Assembly (NCBI RefSeq): GCF_018860855.1
Contig: NZ_JAHKQE010000020.1
Span: 1-64,000, forward strand
Source of the DNA: Amphritea atlantica
GTDB lineage: Bacteria; Pseudomonadota; Gammaproteobacteria; Pseudomonadales; Balneatricaceae
DNA: 64,000 nt
Direction: 5' to 3'
Shown: piece after piece, positions 37,588 through 47,354 of the stretch
Layout of the letters: the number at the start of each line of letters is the position of its first letter
Position numbering within the stretch: the first letter of the stretch is position 1
Made by a program: the position numbers and the translations under genes
Notes under the pieces: model-generated
The model's database searches: none
Told to the model about the DNA's origin: nothing
What the model saw: the letters and a program-made list of their open reading frames with translations, nothing else

Positions 37588-39387
37588 TTAGTTTTTAGTT
37601 GCATCATCCAACAGTAGTTCAGGCTTAAAGCCCAGCGCGAAGCAGCCCCAATGCCGACCGTTAACATAAATCGGAAAGGTCAGGTCGTTGAGTACTTCAC
37701 CGGTATCGCGAACATAGGTCTGCAATAAAAACGGCGACGTGTTGGTGGTTCGGCGGACTTCTGCACGACTAGCGTTAAAGAAACGACGATGGCGACTCTT
37801 AACATTATCAACATCGAAGTCGCCGGTTAATGGCTCAGACACTTTTTGATGATGGGCTGCCGCATAACCATCTAGACAGATGGGTAGCGCATAGATCAGA
37901 TCCGGTTTTTCAACTAAGTAGCCATCAAAAATGGGCCGTATACGCTGCTCATAAGCATCGGCATAGCTCACATCAAATTTTTCCGGCAGGACTCCTTCAT
38001 TAGTACGTTGATAGTTACGATCAAAGATATCGCAGCCCTCACTGTACATCCGCTCCAACTGATTCTGTATCTGTTTAGCCCATTCACGCCCTGACTGAAT
38101 GATATTTTCAAAACTGCCATAGCCGATAATAAATCGCGACAACAGCTCCTGGGTTTCTTCCATCGAGGATTCTAACTCATTTGAAAAGACCTGCGAACGT
38201 TCCATTTCATCACGCATCTCGGCACTAATACCGGCAATGCGTTCGACATGTGAATGAGATTCTTTATTGGTATAGGTCAATTCATCGAGCGTTGAGCTAA
38301 TGGTTGTCAGTTGACTGTTCACCCCTTCAAAATCCCGTACCAAACGGGTGAACTGAGCACTGGTATCACTGATAAAACCTTCAGTATTCTGAGTGTATTC
38401 CAAAATATTCGCTGAATTACTGCGGGTATCACTCACTAGATCAGCCATTACTGAGATATTCTGGTCGATCTCTGAGGTTGCGTTTTGAACCTGTTGCGAT
38501 AAATTACGCACTTCATCAGCCACCACGGCAAATCCTTGACCGGCTTCCCCCGCTCTCGCCGCTTCAATAGAAGCATTGAGGGCCAGTAGGTTTGTTTGAT
38601 CAGAGAAGCGTTTAACCATCGACAATATTTCGGTGATGGTTTCAGAACTAGCACTGAGTTTCTCAACCGTTTGTTGAAACCCTGATGCTAACTCAGAGAT
38701 ATTCCGCACCTGCCCTAACACCTGTTCAAGCTCATGGCTTGAGCTTTTGATCTCATCGAGATTATTGCGGGTGTACTCAGATATTTTTAAGGTATTACCC
38801 GCCACCTCTTGTATCGCGGCGGTGGATTCCTGACTCGAGTGCAGAACATGCTGGGCTTGTTCTTCCTGTGCACTGGTCGACTGATGCACCTCTTGCAACA
38901 CTTGGCTCAACTGAGTTGCACTCAGCGCGACCTTGACACTATGGTTACGGGTTTCAGCGATAATCTTTTTCAGGCTATTCGAAAAGCCATTATAGCTGCT
39001 CGCCATGGCCGAAATTTCATCATGGGTAATATCGGGTAAGGTGGCAGAGATATCGCCGTCTTTATCTTTTATATTGCTCAGAATATCGACCATCTTATGG
39101 ATAGGCCGTAAAAAGATATGCCGCATAAAGAAGATCGTAAAGGTGGTTGCCGCCAGTGAAAAGGCGAGAATCAACCAACTAAACAGCTGCAACCGATCGA
39201 GTTGCGCTAGCAACGCTGGATCGTTAGTGGTCTTAACGACCGTCTGCTCAAGTTGTCCCAAGCCAATCCCGTTTAAGCCAATAAACAGCAATGACGGTAT
39301 TAATAGGAATAACACGTTACCCACTATTTTGCGGGTTAGTGAATTAAAAAACTTTCGTTCTACTGCATCATAGAGCGCCATACTCAT
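37588..39387 (-). CDS. methyl-accepting chemotaxis protein with a C-terminal sensor domain
   Basis: The 599-residue protein has two membrane helices (about 18-40 and 70-90) with only a short periplasmic loop. A HAMP-like region and the signalling tip ([32 protein letters not shown]) follow. A further domain of about 150 residues comes after the signalling domain ([26 protein letters not shown] ... [22 protein letters not shown]). This layout puts the sensor at the cytoplasmic end, as in some energy-taxis receptors. The ligand is unknown. Confidence 0.85.
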   Translation of the reverse strand: MSMALYDAVERKFFNSLTRKIVGNVLFLLIPSLLFIGLNGIGLGQLEQTVVKTTNDPALLAQLDRLQLFSWLILAFSLAATTFTIFFMRHIFLRPIHKMVDILSNIKDKDGDISATLPDITHDEISAMASSYNGFSNSLKKIIAETRNHSVKVALSATQLSQVLQEVHQSTSAQEEQAQHVLHSSQESTAAIQEVAGNTLKISEYTRNNLDEIKSSSHELEQVLGQVRNISELASGFQQTVEKLSASSETITEILSMVKRFSDQTNLLALNASIEAARAGEAGQGFAVVADEVRNLSQQVQNATSEIDQNISVMADLVSDTRSNSANILEYTQNTEGFISDTSAQFTRLVRDFEGVNSQLTTISSTLDELTYTNKESHSHVERIAGISAEMRDEMERSQVFSNELESSMEETQELLSRFIIGYGSFENIIQSGREWAKQIQNQLERMYSEGCDIFDRNYQRTNEGVLPEKFDVSYADAYEQRIRPIFDGYLVEKPDLIYALPICLDGYAAAHHQKVSEPLTGDFDVDNVKSRHRRFFNASRAEVRRTTNTSPFLLQTYVRDTGEVLNDLTFPIYVNGRHWGCFALGFKPELLLDDATKN

Positions 39388-39624
39388 CCATTTCTCGTTC
39401 TTTTATCATTATTATTAAATATCCTTAGTCCTGATTTAAACAAAATAACACAGGGTTAAAAGAAAAAGACTACCCATTTCAGGTATTTGGATGGATATAT
39501 AACTAAAGACTAATATAGCGCCTTGACCCAACTCGCAGCTCATAACAGCCCCATTGAACAACTGAAAGCACGATAAACAGCGGTTAACTTATCTTGTCTA
39601 AGCTAAGCCAAGCTAACCAGATGC

Positions 39625-40356
39625 TTACTCACCAGACAGCTGTCTGGGTGGCCAATGCAGATCTCTTTGGTTATTTAACCAAGCTTTAGCCTCACGATAA
39701 TCCGGATAGTATTTTGCCACCGTCGACCAGAAAGCGGCAGAATGATTCATATGCAGTAAGTGGCTTAGCTCATGCACAATCACATAATCGATAATATGCA
39801 CCGGCGCCATAATCAACAGCCAGTTAAAACTCACCACGCCACGACTGGTACAGCAGCCCCACTTACGCCGATAGCTGCGCACCCGAACTTCCGAGGGGCT
39901 GAGCCGCGTATGAACGCACCAAAAACGCACCCGAGCCTGAAAATAGTCGAAGGCTTGCGCCCGATACCAACCTTCCAACTGCTCACTGATCGCGTCTGCC
40001 CGTGCTTTCCTGATACGGCTAGAAAGAGCCAGCTGAAGACGGTCTCCGCAGCGACTAACATGGGTAGTCGGCTGATTAGCAATCACCTCAAGACTAAGAC
40101 GCTCTCCTAGCCAGAGTAAGTCACTGCCTTGGTCGAGCGGTACCGGCGCAGACATCATCGGCACTCGCTGACGCAACGCTTGCTGTCGAGTATTGATCCA
40201 CTCTGTTTTTTCAGCGACCATGCGATCAATGCTCGCGCGCGACACCCGAGTCGGTGCCAACACTCGAACGCTGTCAGGGCGTACCTGAATCTCAATGGTG
40301 CGGCGGCGAGCACTGCGCCGCAGCGTATAATCGGGCAACCGTGTGGGTAGGCTCAT
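39625..40356 (-). CDS. YgjP-like M48-family metallopeptidase
   Basis: The 243-residue protein carries the zinc motif VHELSHLLHMNHSAAFW (HExxH plus a downstream His), as in the DUF45/YgjP family. The N-terminal half is basic. The protein appears soluble. Its physiological substrate is not known. It stands alone before the repeat-rich gap at 40357-40594. Confidence 0.9.
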   Translation of the reverse strand: MSLPTRLPDYTLRRSARRRTIEIQVRPDSVRVLAPTRVSRASIDRMVAEKTEWINTRQQALRQRVPMMSAPVPLDQGSDLLWLGERLSLEVIANQPTTHVSRCGDRLQLALSSRIRKARADAISEQLEGWYRAQAFDYFQARVRFWCVHTRLSPSEVRVRSYRRKWGCCTSRGVVSFNWLLIMAPVHIIDYVIVHELSHLLHMNHSAAFWSTVAKYYPDYREAKAWLNNQRDLHWPPRQLSGE

Positions 40357-40388
40357 CGGTAGATACTCATAAACCGACGTTCAGATAA

Positions 40389-40436
40389 AAGTGCTTAGGT
40401 AAGTACTTAGATAAGCACTTAAGTAAGTGTTTAGTT
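40389..40436. repeat. 12-base degenerate tandem repeat, four units
   Basis: Units AAGTGCTTAGGT, AAGTACTTAGAT, AAGCACTTAAGT and AAGTGTTTAGTT follow without gaps upstream of the YgjP-like gene. Their AAGYACTTA core resembles a half of the shared palindrome, but the spacing is different, so I do not count it as an operator. Confidence 0.7.
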
Positions 40437-40561
40437 GCGTTATTTGCTTGCTTCATCGGCTCATGACTTAGTTCGTTGTAATAAAAATTATGTGATGATC
40501 TTACCAACGCCAGATCAGCAGCAGCGCTATTCATGAATATCCGCGGCCTCTAAAACGAGGG

Positions 40562-40593
40562 CTTCGATCATAATAAACTTCGATCATAATAAA
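40562..40593. repeat. 16-base perfect tandem repeat, two units
   Basis: CTTCGATCATAATAAA occurs twice in a row and ends one base before the tgpA stop codon on the complementary strand. It is likely replication slippage. Confidence 0.75.
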
Positions 40594-40594
40594 G

Positions 40595-42601
40595 TTAGCT
40601 CTGAGCGATCAGCGGACAACAGCGCTCTATTCTACTCTTGAACTGTTGCCGCAGTGCGGGATTTGAATCTTCAGCATAGCTAATCCGTTCATAACAGCGG
40701 GACAGTGCCTCAAACTCATCAGCCAATGCGGGAAAAGCTAGCGTTAAACGATCAAAGAACTGCCCTACGGTTTCCCCTTGACGGCGTTGAAGATTAACCG
40801 GCGTTAAACAGCGGTCTAACTTGTCTAGGGCTTTCAACAGGTCATCTTTAGGCGCCCGCTGCCGCAACAGATTGAAAGCCACCAGCAACAGTACCAAGGC
40901 ACCGGGCAGCATAACCAGCAACAATAAGTTAACCACGGAGATATCCCCTAGCAACCTTTGTAACAATCCAGATTGACGTTCATGAAAATTCAGCACCCAA
41001 CGGTGCCAGTCATAGTTTATCGCGTCATAACGCTGTCTCAACTGCTTTAAAAAGGCGCCGCTAAGGAAGCCATTACGCATCAACATCGCATCCGCTAGAA
41101 ATGAGGGCTCATCGCTAAAGAGTTGTGCCGCGGACTGCTCCAATCGAAGAGGAGCGACCACCGATGTCGGATCAAGCCGATGCCAGCTTAAATCACCTTT
41201 ATCCCAGTATTCCAACCAGGCATGGGCTTCATATTGACGTACCGTTAGCACGTCATCGACGGGATTCAACTCCCCACCAAGATAACCACCGACCACCCGT
41301 GCAGGAATGCCCGCCGCTCGCAGCAACAACACCCCTGCGCTGGCAAAATGACCACAGAAACCCCGTTGACTCTGAAACAAAAATTGATCGACCGAGTCGC
41401 TCTGCTGCAACAAAGGTGGTTCGAGGGTATAACGGAAATCACGCGCGAAGAACCCCATCATCTGTGCCGTAAAGCCCTTAATATCAGAGTGCTCGTCAGC
41501 CCACTGTTGCGCTAATTGGCGTGTTTTAGGGTTACCCTCAGACGGCAACTGTAAATAATGAGCAACCTGAGTATCGGAAAGTGGTTCACGTACTGCCCCT
41601 ACACGGGACACTAGCGAATATTGGGTACGCTGCATCAATGGCTGCGCTTCCTGTAATGTTAGATCCTCAATTTGACGAAGTTTGGCGGGATAACGTAGCG
41701 GCGTATCAAGCCCATAGCGCCAACGCTGACCGGTGGGCTCCATCACTATCTGATAGCTAAAGGTCTGAGTCGACGGCAAACCACTCAGAGCCTGCCGTTT
41801 AGGCTTAGCATCGGTTCGACTCTGTGCGATCAACCCATCCGAGCGACGCCAAGCCCGACCATCAAACTGGTCATAGGTCAGTCCACGCCAATAACGCAGA
41901 TGTTCCGGCGGTAACTGATCATCAAAACGTGCTCTAAACGCGATCTCGGCTGAGCGCGTCAGGCGACTAACATCCCCCGGTGACATCGAATCAGACAGAC
42001 CGGTAAAACTCTGCCCGGAATTCATATCCACCTGCCAAAGCGGGCCGATACGAGGAAAGATCAAAAACAGTATCAGCATCATCGGCAGAGCTTGCAGATA
42101 CAGCACCGCAGAGCGCTTTAACGGTCGCCAAATATCGTTATTCTGTTGGCTGCGATATACCGTATTCAAACATGCCGTCACCACGATAAGCGATAACACA
42201 CTGTAAAGTGCCATCGGAATCGACTGATAAAAAAGAAAACTACAAACAATCAGCAGAAAAGCGACATACAACATCACCAACGCATCCCGCCGACGATACA
42301 TCTCTGTCAGTTTTAGCACGAATGCGGCGATCAACAACCCTACCGTCACGATCATCACCGAACCTTGCCGCAACTCTAACAACAGTCCAACCAAGACCAA
42401 CAGCATTACCCCGACACGCACACTCCAATGGGGGAAACTCCAGCGTCCGCGGTAAACCATTAAGCGCCAACCAACCGCCAGTATCGCCAGCACAAATAAC
42501 CAACTGGGCACAACACTGATATACGGGGCCATCACCATTAAGATGCTTACCAGCAACCAGATCATACTGCTACGCGTTAACTGAAATAACGGTTTCATCA
42601 T
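40595..42601 (-). CDS. tgpA: TgpA-type membrane transglutaminase-like protein
   Basis: The 668-residue protein has an N-terminal multi-helix membrane region (about 1-180, DUF3488-type) and a periplasmic transglutaminase-like domain. The triad region is visible: QRGFCGHFASAGVLLLRAAGIPARVVGGY (Cys), YEAHAWLEYWD (His) and RLDPTS (Asp). A further helix and a C-terminal tail follow. TgpA is essential in P. aeruginosa and may act on periplasmic proteins or peptidoglycan. It is the last gene of the MoxR-DUF58-TgpA operon and overlaps the DUF58 gene by four bases. Confidence 0.9.
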   Translation of the reverse strand: MMKPLFQLTRSSMIWLLVSILMVMAPYISVVPSWLFVLAILAVGWRLMVYRGRWSFPHWSVRVGVMLLVLVGLLLELRQGSVMIVTVGLLIAAFVLKLTEMYRRRDALVMLYVAFLLIVCSFLFYQSIPMALYSVLSLIVVTACLNTVYRSQQNNDIWRPLKRSAVLYLQALPMMLILFLIFPRIGPLWQVDMNSGQSFTGLSDSMSPGDVSRLTRSAEIAFRARFDDQLPPEHLRYWRGLTYDQFDGRAWRRSDGLIAQSRTDAKPKRQALSGLPSTQTFSYQIVMEPTGQRWRYGLDTPLRYPAKLRQIEDLTLQEAQPLMQRTQYSLVSRVGAVREPLSDTQVAHYLQLPSEGNPKTRQLAQQWADEHSDIKGFTAQMMGFFARDFRYTLEPPLLQQSDSVDQFLFQSQRGFCGHFASAGVLLLRAAGIPARVVGGYLGGELNPVDDVLTVRQYEAHAWLEYWDKGDLSWHRLDPTSVVAPLRLEQSAAQLFSDEPSFLADAMLMRNGFLSGAFLKQLRQRYDAINYDWHRWVLNFHERQSGLLQRLLGDISVVNLLLLVMLPGALVLLLVAFNLLRQRAPKDDLLKALDKLDRCLTPVNLQRRQGETVGQFFDRLTLAFPALADEFEALSRCYERISYAEDSNPALRQQFKSRIERCCPLIAQS

Positions 42602-43635
42602 TCGTGTACCGTATTAGGCTGTAAATTGGCTGTCTGCTTTATACCGGACTCAGCAGTTATCATTTCATCCAGACCGAAACAAGCTAACGCAGTCAAGACC
42701 TTGAGTCGATGAGACTCACCTTGATTGGGCTGTATATGGCAGCCAGGAATATCCAAACCATAGGCCTCACCCTGTTGATGTAACTGCAGTAACCACCAAG
42801 TCAGCCGTGACAAGCGCGCCTCGGGATTCAGCTCTGGCCAAAGCTCCCAGCTTAACCAACGTTGATGATCCCTCAGTTCGACATACTCTTTGGCATGCAT
42901 TCCCTGCCCCCGAGCATAATGTTTCCAAGCGACCCGTTTTAGCGACATCCCCGGTTCATAGGTGACTAAACCAGCAAACTCTTCGCCGCCGGAACGTTCG
43001 CTCTGATCGGTAGATGATTGTTCACCACTGCCAACCGTATTCAGATCGGCTAACTGCCCCCCTTTCACCGGCCGTGGATACACCGGCATGGAAAGATCCA
43101 CCTGCAGCCAAGTCCAGGCACGAAATAAACCCAATGGATAATAGGTTTCGATCAACAACGGTCCGGCCTGAAACATGCCTCGCCGAGGGGGTGTCTGGTA
43201 CAGCGTCAGACTCACCGGCTGATCATCTAATAAATCGACAGCGCAACCAGATTCCTGCCCCAGGCGCAGCTGAATACTTTCATACTGGCGCTGCTGCGGC
43301 GTTAATAGCAGATCAAAAGCGGCCTGCTCACCCTCAAAACAGGGATGCCCACGAAGGAACTCAATCGTTAACCCCGATAAGTTGGCATAGGTATGGAGAA
43401 TCGTCACAACAAAGAGGCTGGCCAACAGAAAGGTGACGGCAAACATCAAGTTATTTTGAAAGTTAATCGCCAATACCAGCATTACCAATAACAGCAACAG
43501 AAACATAAATCCGCTGCGTGACGGCATGATATAGATACGCCGCTGGCTCAGCGTCAGCTTTTTTAACCGAGGGCTGCGCCGTAAGCTCCACTCAAACACG
43601 GCACGTGATAGCCGTTGTCGTATCGATCCGATCAT
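42598..43635 (-). CDS. DUF58 domain protein
   Basis: The 345-residue protein has two membrane helices (about 40-80) and then a DUF58 region including FAGLVTYEPGMSLKRVAWKHYARG. DUF58 proteins occur with MoxR ATPases and are thought to be their partners or scaffolds. It starts 44 bases after the moxR stop and overlaps tgpA by four bases. Confidence 0.85.
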   Translation of the reverse strand: MIGSIRQRLSRAVFEWSLRRSPRLKKLTLSQRRIYIMPSRSGFMFLLLLLVMLVLAINFQNNLMFAVTFLLASLFVVTILHTYANLSGLTIEFLRGHPCFEGEQAAFDLLLTPQQRQYESIQLRLGQESGCAVDLLDDQPVSLTLYQTPPRRGMFQAGPLLIETYYPLGLFRAWTWLQVDLSMPVYPRPVKGGQLADLNTVGSGEQSSTDQSERSGGEEFAGLVTYEPGMSLKRVAWKHYARGQGMHAKEYVELRDHQRWLSWELWPELNPEARLSRLTWWLLQLHQQGEAYGLDIPGCHIQPNQGESHRLKVLTALACFGLDEMITAESGIKQTANLQPNTVHE

Positions 43636-43679
43636 CGAGGCCTCTGCTAGAACGTCAAAAAAGAACCCTAAGTAAACAA

Positions 43680-44597
43680 TTAGGCCACAACATCCACTCG
43701 GTTCAATAGTTGCTGAACCAATCCATTAGCCGTCAATCCGATATCCTCAGATGCCCGCAAACGATGACCGGTAACAGGGCCTAATAACTGCTGTAGATCT
43801 TCAGGAATAACGTAATCCCGCCCCTGTATATAAGCCCAACTACGACAGGCGCGCAGCAATGCCAGTGCCCCCCGCGGTGAGATACCAAAACTGAATTCAG
43901 GCGCCTGACGACTGTGAGCAATCAATCGTTGCAGATAATCCAACAGACTGTCTGATACCTTAACCTCAGTGCAGGCACGCGAGATTGCCTGCAGTTGGCT
44001 CGGCGAAATAACCGTCCCCATGGACTCGAGGCGCTGCCGAGGGTCTCCACCTTTTAGAAGTTCTCGCTCAGCCTTTGCATCGGGATAGCCGAGTTCAATC
44101 CGCATCAGAAAACGATCTAACTGAGATTCAGGCAGCGGAAATGTACCCTGCTGGGTAATGGGGTTTTGGGTCGCGATCACAAAGAATGGCGTAGGCAACT
44201 GATGTGTCTGACCATCGAGACTCACACGCCCCTCCTCCATCGCTTCGAGCAGTGCCGATTGCGTTTTAGGCGTGGTACGGTTGACCTCATCGGCCAGCAA
44301 TAACTGAGTAAACACAGGTCCGGGATGAAATTCAAACTGGCTTTGAGCCGGATCAAAAATACTCACGCCAAGAATATCCGCTGGCAACATATCACTGGTA
44401 AACTGCAAGCGCTGATAGTCTAACCCCAGCACCTTCGCCAACGCATGTGCGAGGGTTGTTTTCCCCATTCCCGGTAGATCTTCAATCAACAAGTGCCCCT
44501 GACTAAAGAGGCAGGTTAATGCCAGCTTTATCGCCTCCTCTTTACCGTAGAGAACACTGGACACCTCTTTGATGGCCGCTTCAATCTGATCTCTCAT
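43680..44597 (-). CDS. MoxR-family AAA+ ATPase
   Basis: MoxR ATPases work as chaperones for protein or metal-enzyme assembly. Walker A DLPGMGKTTLAHALA and Walker B LLLADEVNRTTPKTQSALLEAMEE are present, with sensor ATQNPITQQGTFPLPESQLDRF. The ATG at 44597 has GGAG five bases upstream and is preferred over GTG 44603. It is the first gene of a MoxR-DUF58-TgpA operon. It should not be confused with the methanol-dehydrogenase MoxR; the partners here argue against a role in quinoprotein assembly. Confidence 0.9.
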   Translation of the reverse strand: MRDQIEAAIKEVSSVLYGKEEAIKLALTCLFSQGHLLIEDLPGMGKTTLAHALAKVLGLDYQRLQFTSDMLPADILGVSIFDPAQSQFEFHPGPVFTQLLLADEVNRTTPKTQSALLEAMEEGRVSLDGQTHQLPTPFFVIATQNPITQQGTFPLPESQLDRFLMRIELGYPDAKAERELLKGGDPRQRLESMGTVISPSQLQAISRACTEVKVSDSLLDYLQRLIAHSRQAPEFSFGISPRGALALLRACRSWAYIQGRDYVIPEDLQQLLGPVTGHRLRASEDIGLTANGLVQQLLNRVDVVA

Positions 44598-44831
44598 TGG
44601 CACTCCAACTTATGACGACGGTGAATAACATCCAACCGTTTACTATTAAATGCTGTGTTTAATCAATCGACCCAGCGTTTGGTATTGTTGTATCTGCATG
44701 CAAGGCACAGGGCTCAACAGCTCAAAGCCTGAATATCGACAACGCTGAAATGAAAACAATGCTTATTATATCGGTAGTTAGATCTGATAACTCTGCAAAC
44801 GTCAGTAAGAGTACCCAAAATCAGACCCAAT

Positions 44832-44855
44832 AAAAAAGGCGCTAAGCGCCTTTTT
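44832..44855. terminator. terminator downstream of slyD
   Basis: GGCGC-TTA-GCGCC in minus-strand reading is flanked by A-runs and T-runs on both sides, so it can work in both directions. It lies 26 bases beyond the slyD stop. Confidence 0.85.
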
Positions 44856-44881
44856 GAAAAGATTATATGTTGCTACAGAGA

Positions 44882-45364
44882 TTAGTGTTGATGACCGCCG
44901 TCACCATGAGCATGGCCATGCTCCATCTCTTCAGCAGTGGCATCACGTACTTCAACCACTTCAACATCAAATTTCAGTGTCTGATCAGCCAATGGATGGT
45001 TACCATCAACAATGACGTTCTCTTCAGTTACCGCAGTAACAACCACAGGTTGTTGGCCCCAAGAGGTTTGCGCCATAAAACGCATACCCACTTCGATATT
45101 ATCAACGCCATCAAAAGCAGCGCGCTCGACTTCCTGAATCAGTTCAGGATTGAGTTCGCCGTAACCCTCTTCAGGAGATACTTCAACTTTTACCTGATCG
45201 CCAGCTTTCTTACCGGCCAAGGCTTTTTCCAGTCCAGGTACAATATTTCCAGTGCCGTGCAGATAGGCCAAAGGCTCCGCGCCGACAGAGGAATCCATGA
45301 CCTCATCATCTAGGTTAGATAGGGTGTAGTGAATTAGGACAATTTTGTTGTCGGCTATCTGCAT
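44882..45364 (-). CDS. slyD: FKBP-type peptidyl-prolyl isomerase SlyD
   Basis: The 160-residue protein has an FKBP fold interrupted by the flap domain: VLIHYTLSNLDDEVMDSS, PLAYLHGTGNIVPGLEKALAG and SPEEGYGEL. The C terminus is His-rich (HGHAHGDGGHQH), as used for nickel binding in hydrogenase maturation. SlyD is a cytoplasmic folding helper. It is monocistronic, with its own terminator. Confidence 0.92.
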   Translation of the reverse strand: MQIADNKIVLIHYTLSNLDDEVMDSSVGAEPLAYLHGTGNIVPGLEKALAGKKAGDQVKVEVSPEEGYGELNPELIQEVERAAFDGVDNIEVGMRFMAQTSWGQQPVVVTAVTEENVIVDGNHPLADQTLKFDVEVVEVRDATAEEMEHGHAHGDGGHQH

Positions 45365-45505
45365 CGTTCAGACCTCAGTAGGTGTAGACATGAACAGCAC
45401 AGCTGACAGAGGCCCAGATTAGTGTATTTTTTTAATTTGGGGGTGAGTCCGAAGATATCAACCCCTGAGATAAACTTTATCTGTTCGGGATGACGTATCA
45501 CCCCA

Positions 45506-46534
45506 TTATTCAAAAAGCCCTTGGATGAGTACAGCAGCGCTAACAGCGCGACAGCCACGGCGATTTTGACCACTCCATAACGGTGTAAAATCTCCCAAGC
45601 CTTGCTGTTCAGCGGCTTGCCTTAAAGGGGCAATCGCACCACCCGCCAATGGAAATTCAGGCGCTTGTGATGCAATGGGACCAAGCTCCTGCATAACCCG
45701 ATTCACGAGACCACGGGCCGGCCCTCCTGTAAATATATTGGTCAATGCGGTGGGAGCATTTAGCTGTGCTAACGCTTGTCGATGAATCTCACTGATGCGC
45801 GATTCATCGCAGAGTAAAAAGGCTGTACCCAGTTGCACACCCGCGGCGCCCATCGCTAAAGCACCACGAATACCGGCGTTATCGGCAATACCGCCAGCTG
45901 CGATTACCGGCAACTCAGTCACCGCTAAAATCTGAGGTAACAGTGCCATGGTACCCAACTGAGTATTCAGATCTCGATCAAGAAAGAAACCCCGATGCCC
46001 ACCGGCTTCGACGCCCTGTGCAATAATCGCATCAACCCCCTGCTGCTCTAACCACACCGCTTCGGCCACGGTGGTGGCACTGGACACTACTTTACTGCCA
46101 CTCTCTCGCACACGTTTGAGCAATACGGCGTCGGGCAGACCGAAATGGAAACTCACCACCTCAGGACGAAATTCTTCGATCACATCCGCCATCTCATGAT
46201 TAAACGGATGCCGAGCCGGTGCCGCCGGAATCGCATCGGCATCCAATCCATACGCCTGATAATAGGGTTGCAACTGCTGGCGCCACCGTTGCTCCTGAGC
46301 TAAATCCGGTGCTGGTGAAGTGTGCGTGAAAAAATTGAGATTGATCGGTTTATCCGTTGCCGCCCGAATCACCGCCAGCTCAGCTCGCAGCTGTGCGGGT
46401 GTTAACATGGCACAGGGCAGCGAGCCAAGCCCACCAGCGTTACTGACCGCAATGGCCAAAGCAGCACCCTGAGCGCCAGCCATCGGTGCCTGAATCAGGG
46501 GTAATTTAATATCTAAAAGCTGTTCTAAACGCAT
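45506..46534 (-). CDS. nitronate monooxygenase (NMO/2-nitropropane dioxygenase family)
   Basis: This FMN-dependent TIM-barrel enzyme oxidises alkyl nitronates. The N terminus is LPLIQAPMAGAQGAALAIAVSNAGGLGSLPCA, and GVDAIIAQGVEAGGHRG holds the family His near the flavin site. AAGGIADNAGIRGALAMGAAGVQLGTAFL binds the phosphate. The ATG at 46534 has GGAGG upstream. The stop of the LysE-type exporter lies three bases earlier, so the two are probably one operon. Confidence 0.88.
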   Translation of the reverse strand: MRLEQLLDIKLPLIQAPMAGAQGAALAIAVSNAGGLGSLPCAMLTPAQLRAELAVIRAATDKPINLNFFTHTSPAPDLAQEQRWRQQLQPYYQAYGLDADAIPAAPARHPFNHEMADVIEEFRPEVVSFHFGLPDAVLLKRVRESGSKVVSSATTVAEAVWLEQQGVDAIIAQGVEAGGHRGFFLDRDLNTQLGTMALLPQILAVTELPVIAAGGIADNAGIRGALAMGAAGVQLGTAFLLCDESRISEIHRQALAQLNAPTALTNIFTGGPARGLVNRVMQELGPIASQAPEFPLAGGAIAPLRQAAEQQGLGDFTPLWSGQNRRGCRAVSAAVLIQGLFE

Positions 46535-46536
46535 TA

Positions 46537-47172
46537 TCAATCCTCCGTCAGCGCTAAACGCGCACCTAGGTAGATCAACACGGTGCCACTGACCGTATTA
46601 ACACTATGACCCACGACTTTATTCTGTAACCAACGCCGAGCACCATTAACCGCCAACGCTAACCCGCACTGCCACAGCATCGCAATCACAAAATGGATCG
46701 CCGCCAAAAAAAGCGACTGCATTAACGCTGAACCCGTTGGGTCGATAAACTGAGGTAAGAAGGCCATATAAAAAAGCGCCGTTTTAGGATTTAGAGCGTT
46801 GGAGAGAAACCCTTCGCGCAAAGAGCGCCACAACAGAAAGGGTCGTGCGCCGCCCTCTGGCAGCGTAAATAGACTCTCCCCTTTTAAAACGCCTCGCAGA
46901 CTACTGAGACCTAGCCAGATCAGATAACAGGCGCCGATCAGCTTTAAAACATGAAACGCATTCGCCGATTGCAACAAAATCACCGAGATACCCAATGCTG
47001 ATACCGTGGCATGCAGAAATAATCCAAGGCAGATGCCAGTACTGGTGGCAAAACCATCTTGCCAACCACCACGAGCGCTATTACGAATCGTTACCATGGT
47101 ATCGACGCCTGGGGCTATCGTTAATAACGTAATAGCAATCAAAAACGCCAGAAACAGTTGGCCATCAATCAT
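46537..47172 (-). CDS. LysE/RhtB-family amino-acid exporter
   Basis: About 211 residues with six predicted helices and the family start APGVDTMVTIRNSARGGWQDGFATSTGI. LNPKTALFYMAFLPQFI is the conserved central motif. The start at 47172 has GGAG eight bases upstream; the frame opens further at 47193. The substrate is not identifiable (amino acids such as homoserine or threonine are typical). It is upstream of and adjacent to the nitronate monooxygenase gene. Confidence 0.85.
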   Translation of the reverse strand: MIDGQLFLAFLIAITLLTIAPGVDTMVTIRNSARGGWQDGFATSTGICLGLFLHATVSALGISVILLQSANAFHVLKLIGACYLIWLGLSSLRGVLKGESLFTLPEGGARPFLLWRSLREGFLSNALNPKTALFYMAFLPQFIDPTGSALMQSLFLAAIHFVIAMLWQCGLALAVNGARRWLQNKVVGHSVNTVSGTVLIYLGARLALTED

Positions 47173-47354
47173 CAGGAAAACTCCATCACACATCTATATT
47201 AATTACACTAAATCAGCTTAGGTTAAATATTTTTAGCCAAAGAGCTATCATCTTTGATCACCGTTTAGGCACTGAATACATTTTTAATGCCGTTATACGC
47301 GGGTTAGCAGCGCTAGCCTAGTCAGCCATCTATGCAAGCAAGCAGACTATAGCT

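Noticed and set aside
43680-44597. MoxR as a methanol-dehydrogenase assembly gene
   Set aside because: Its partners are DUF58 and TgpA, a common, separate operon; no Mxa genes are present.
45355-45573. A short minus-strand open frame between slyD and the nitronate monooxygenase gene
   Set aside because: It overlaps both genes in another frame, and the gap it fills holds no start or ribosome site that suits it.
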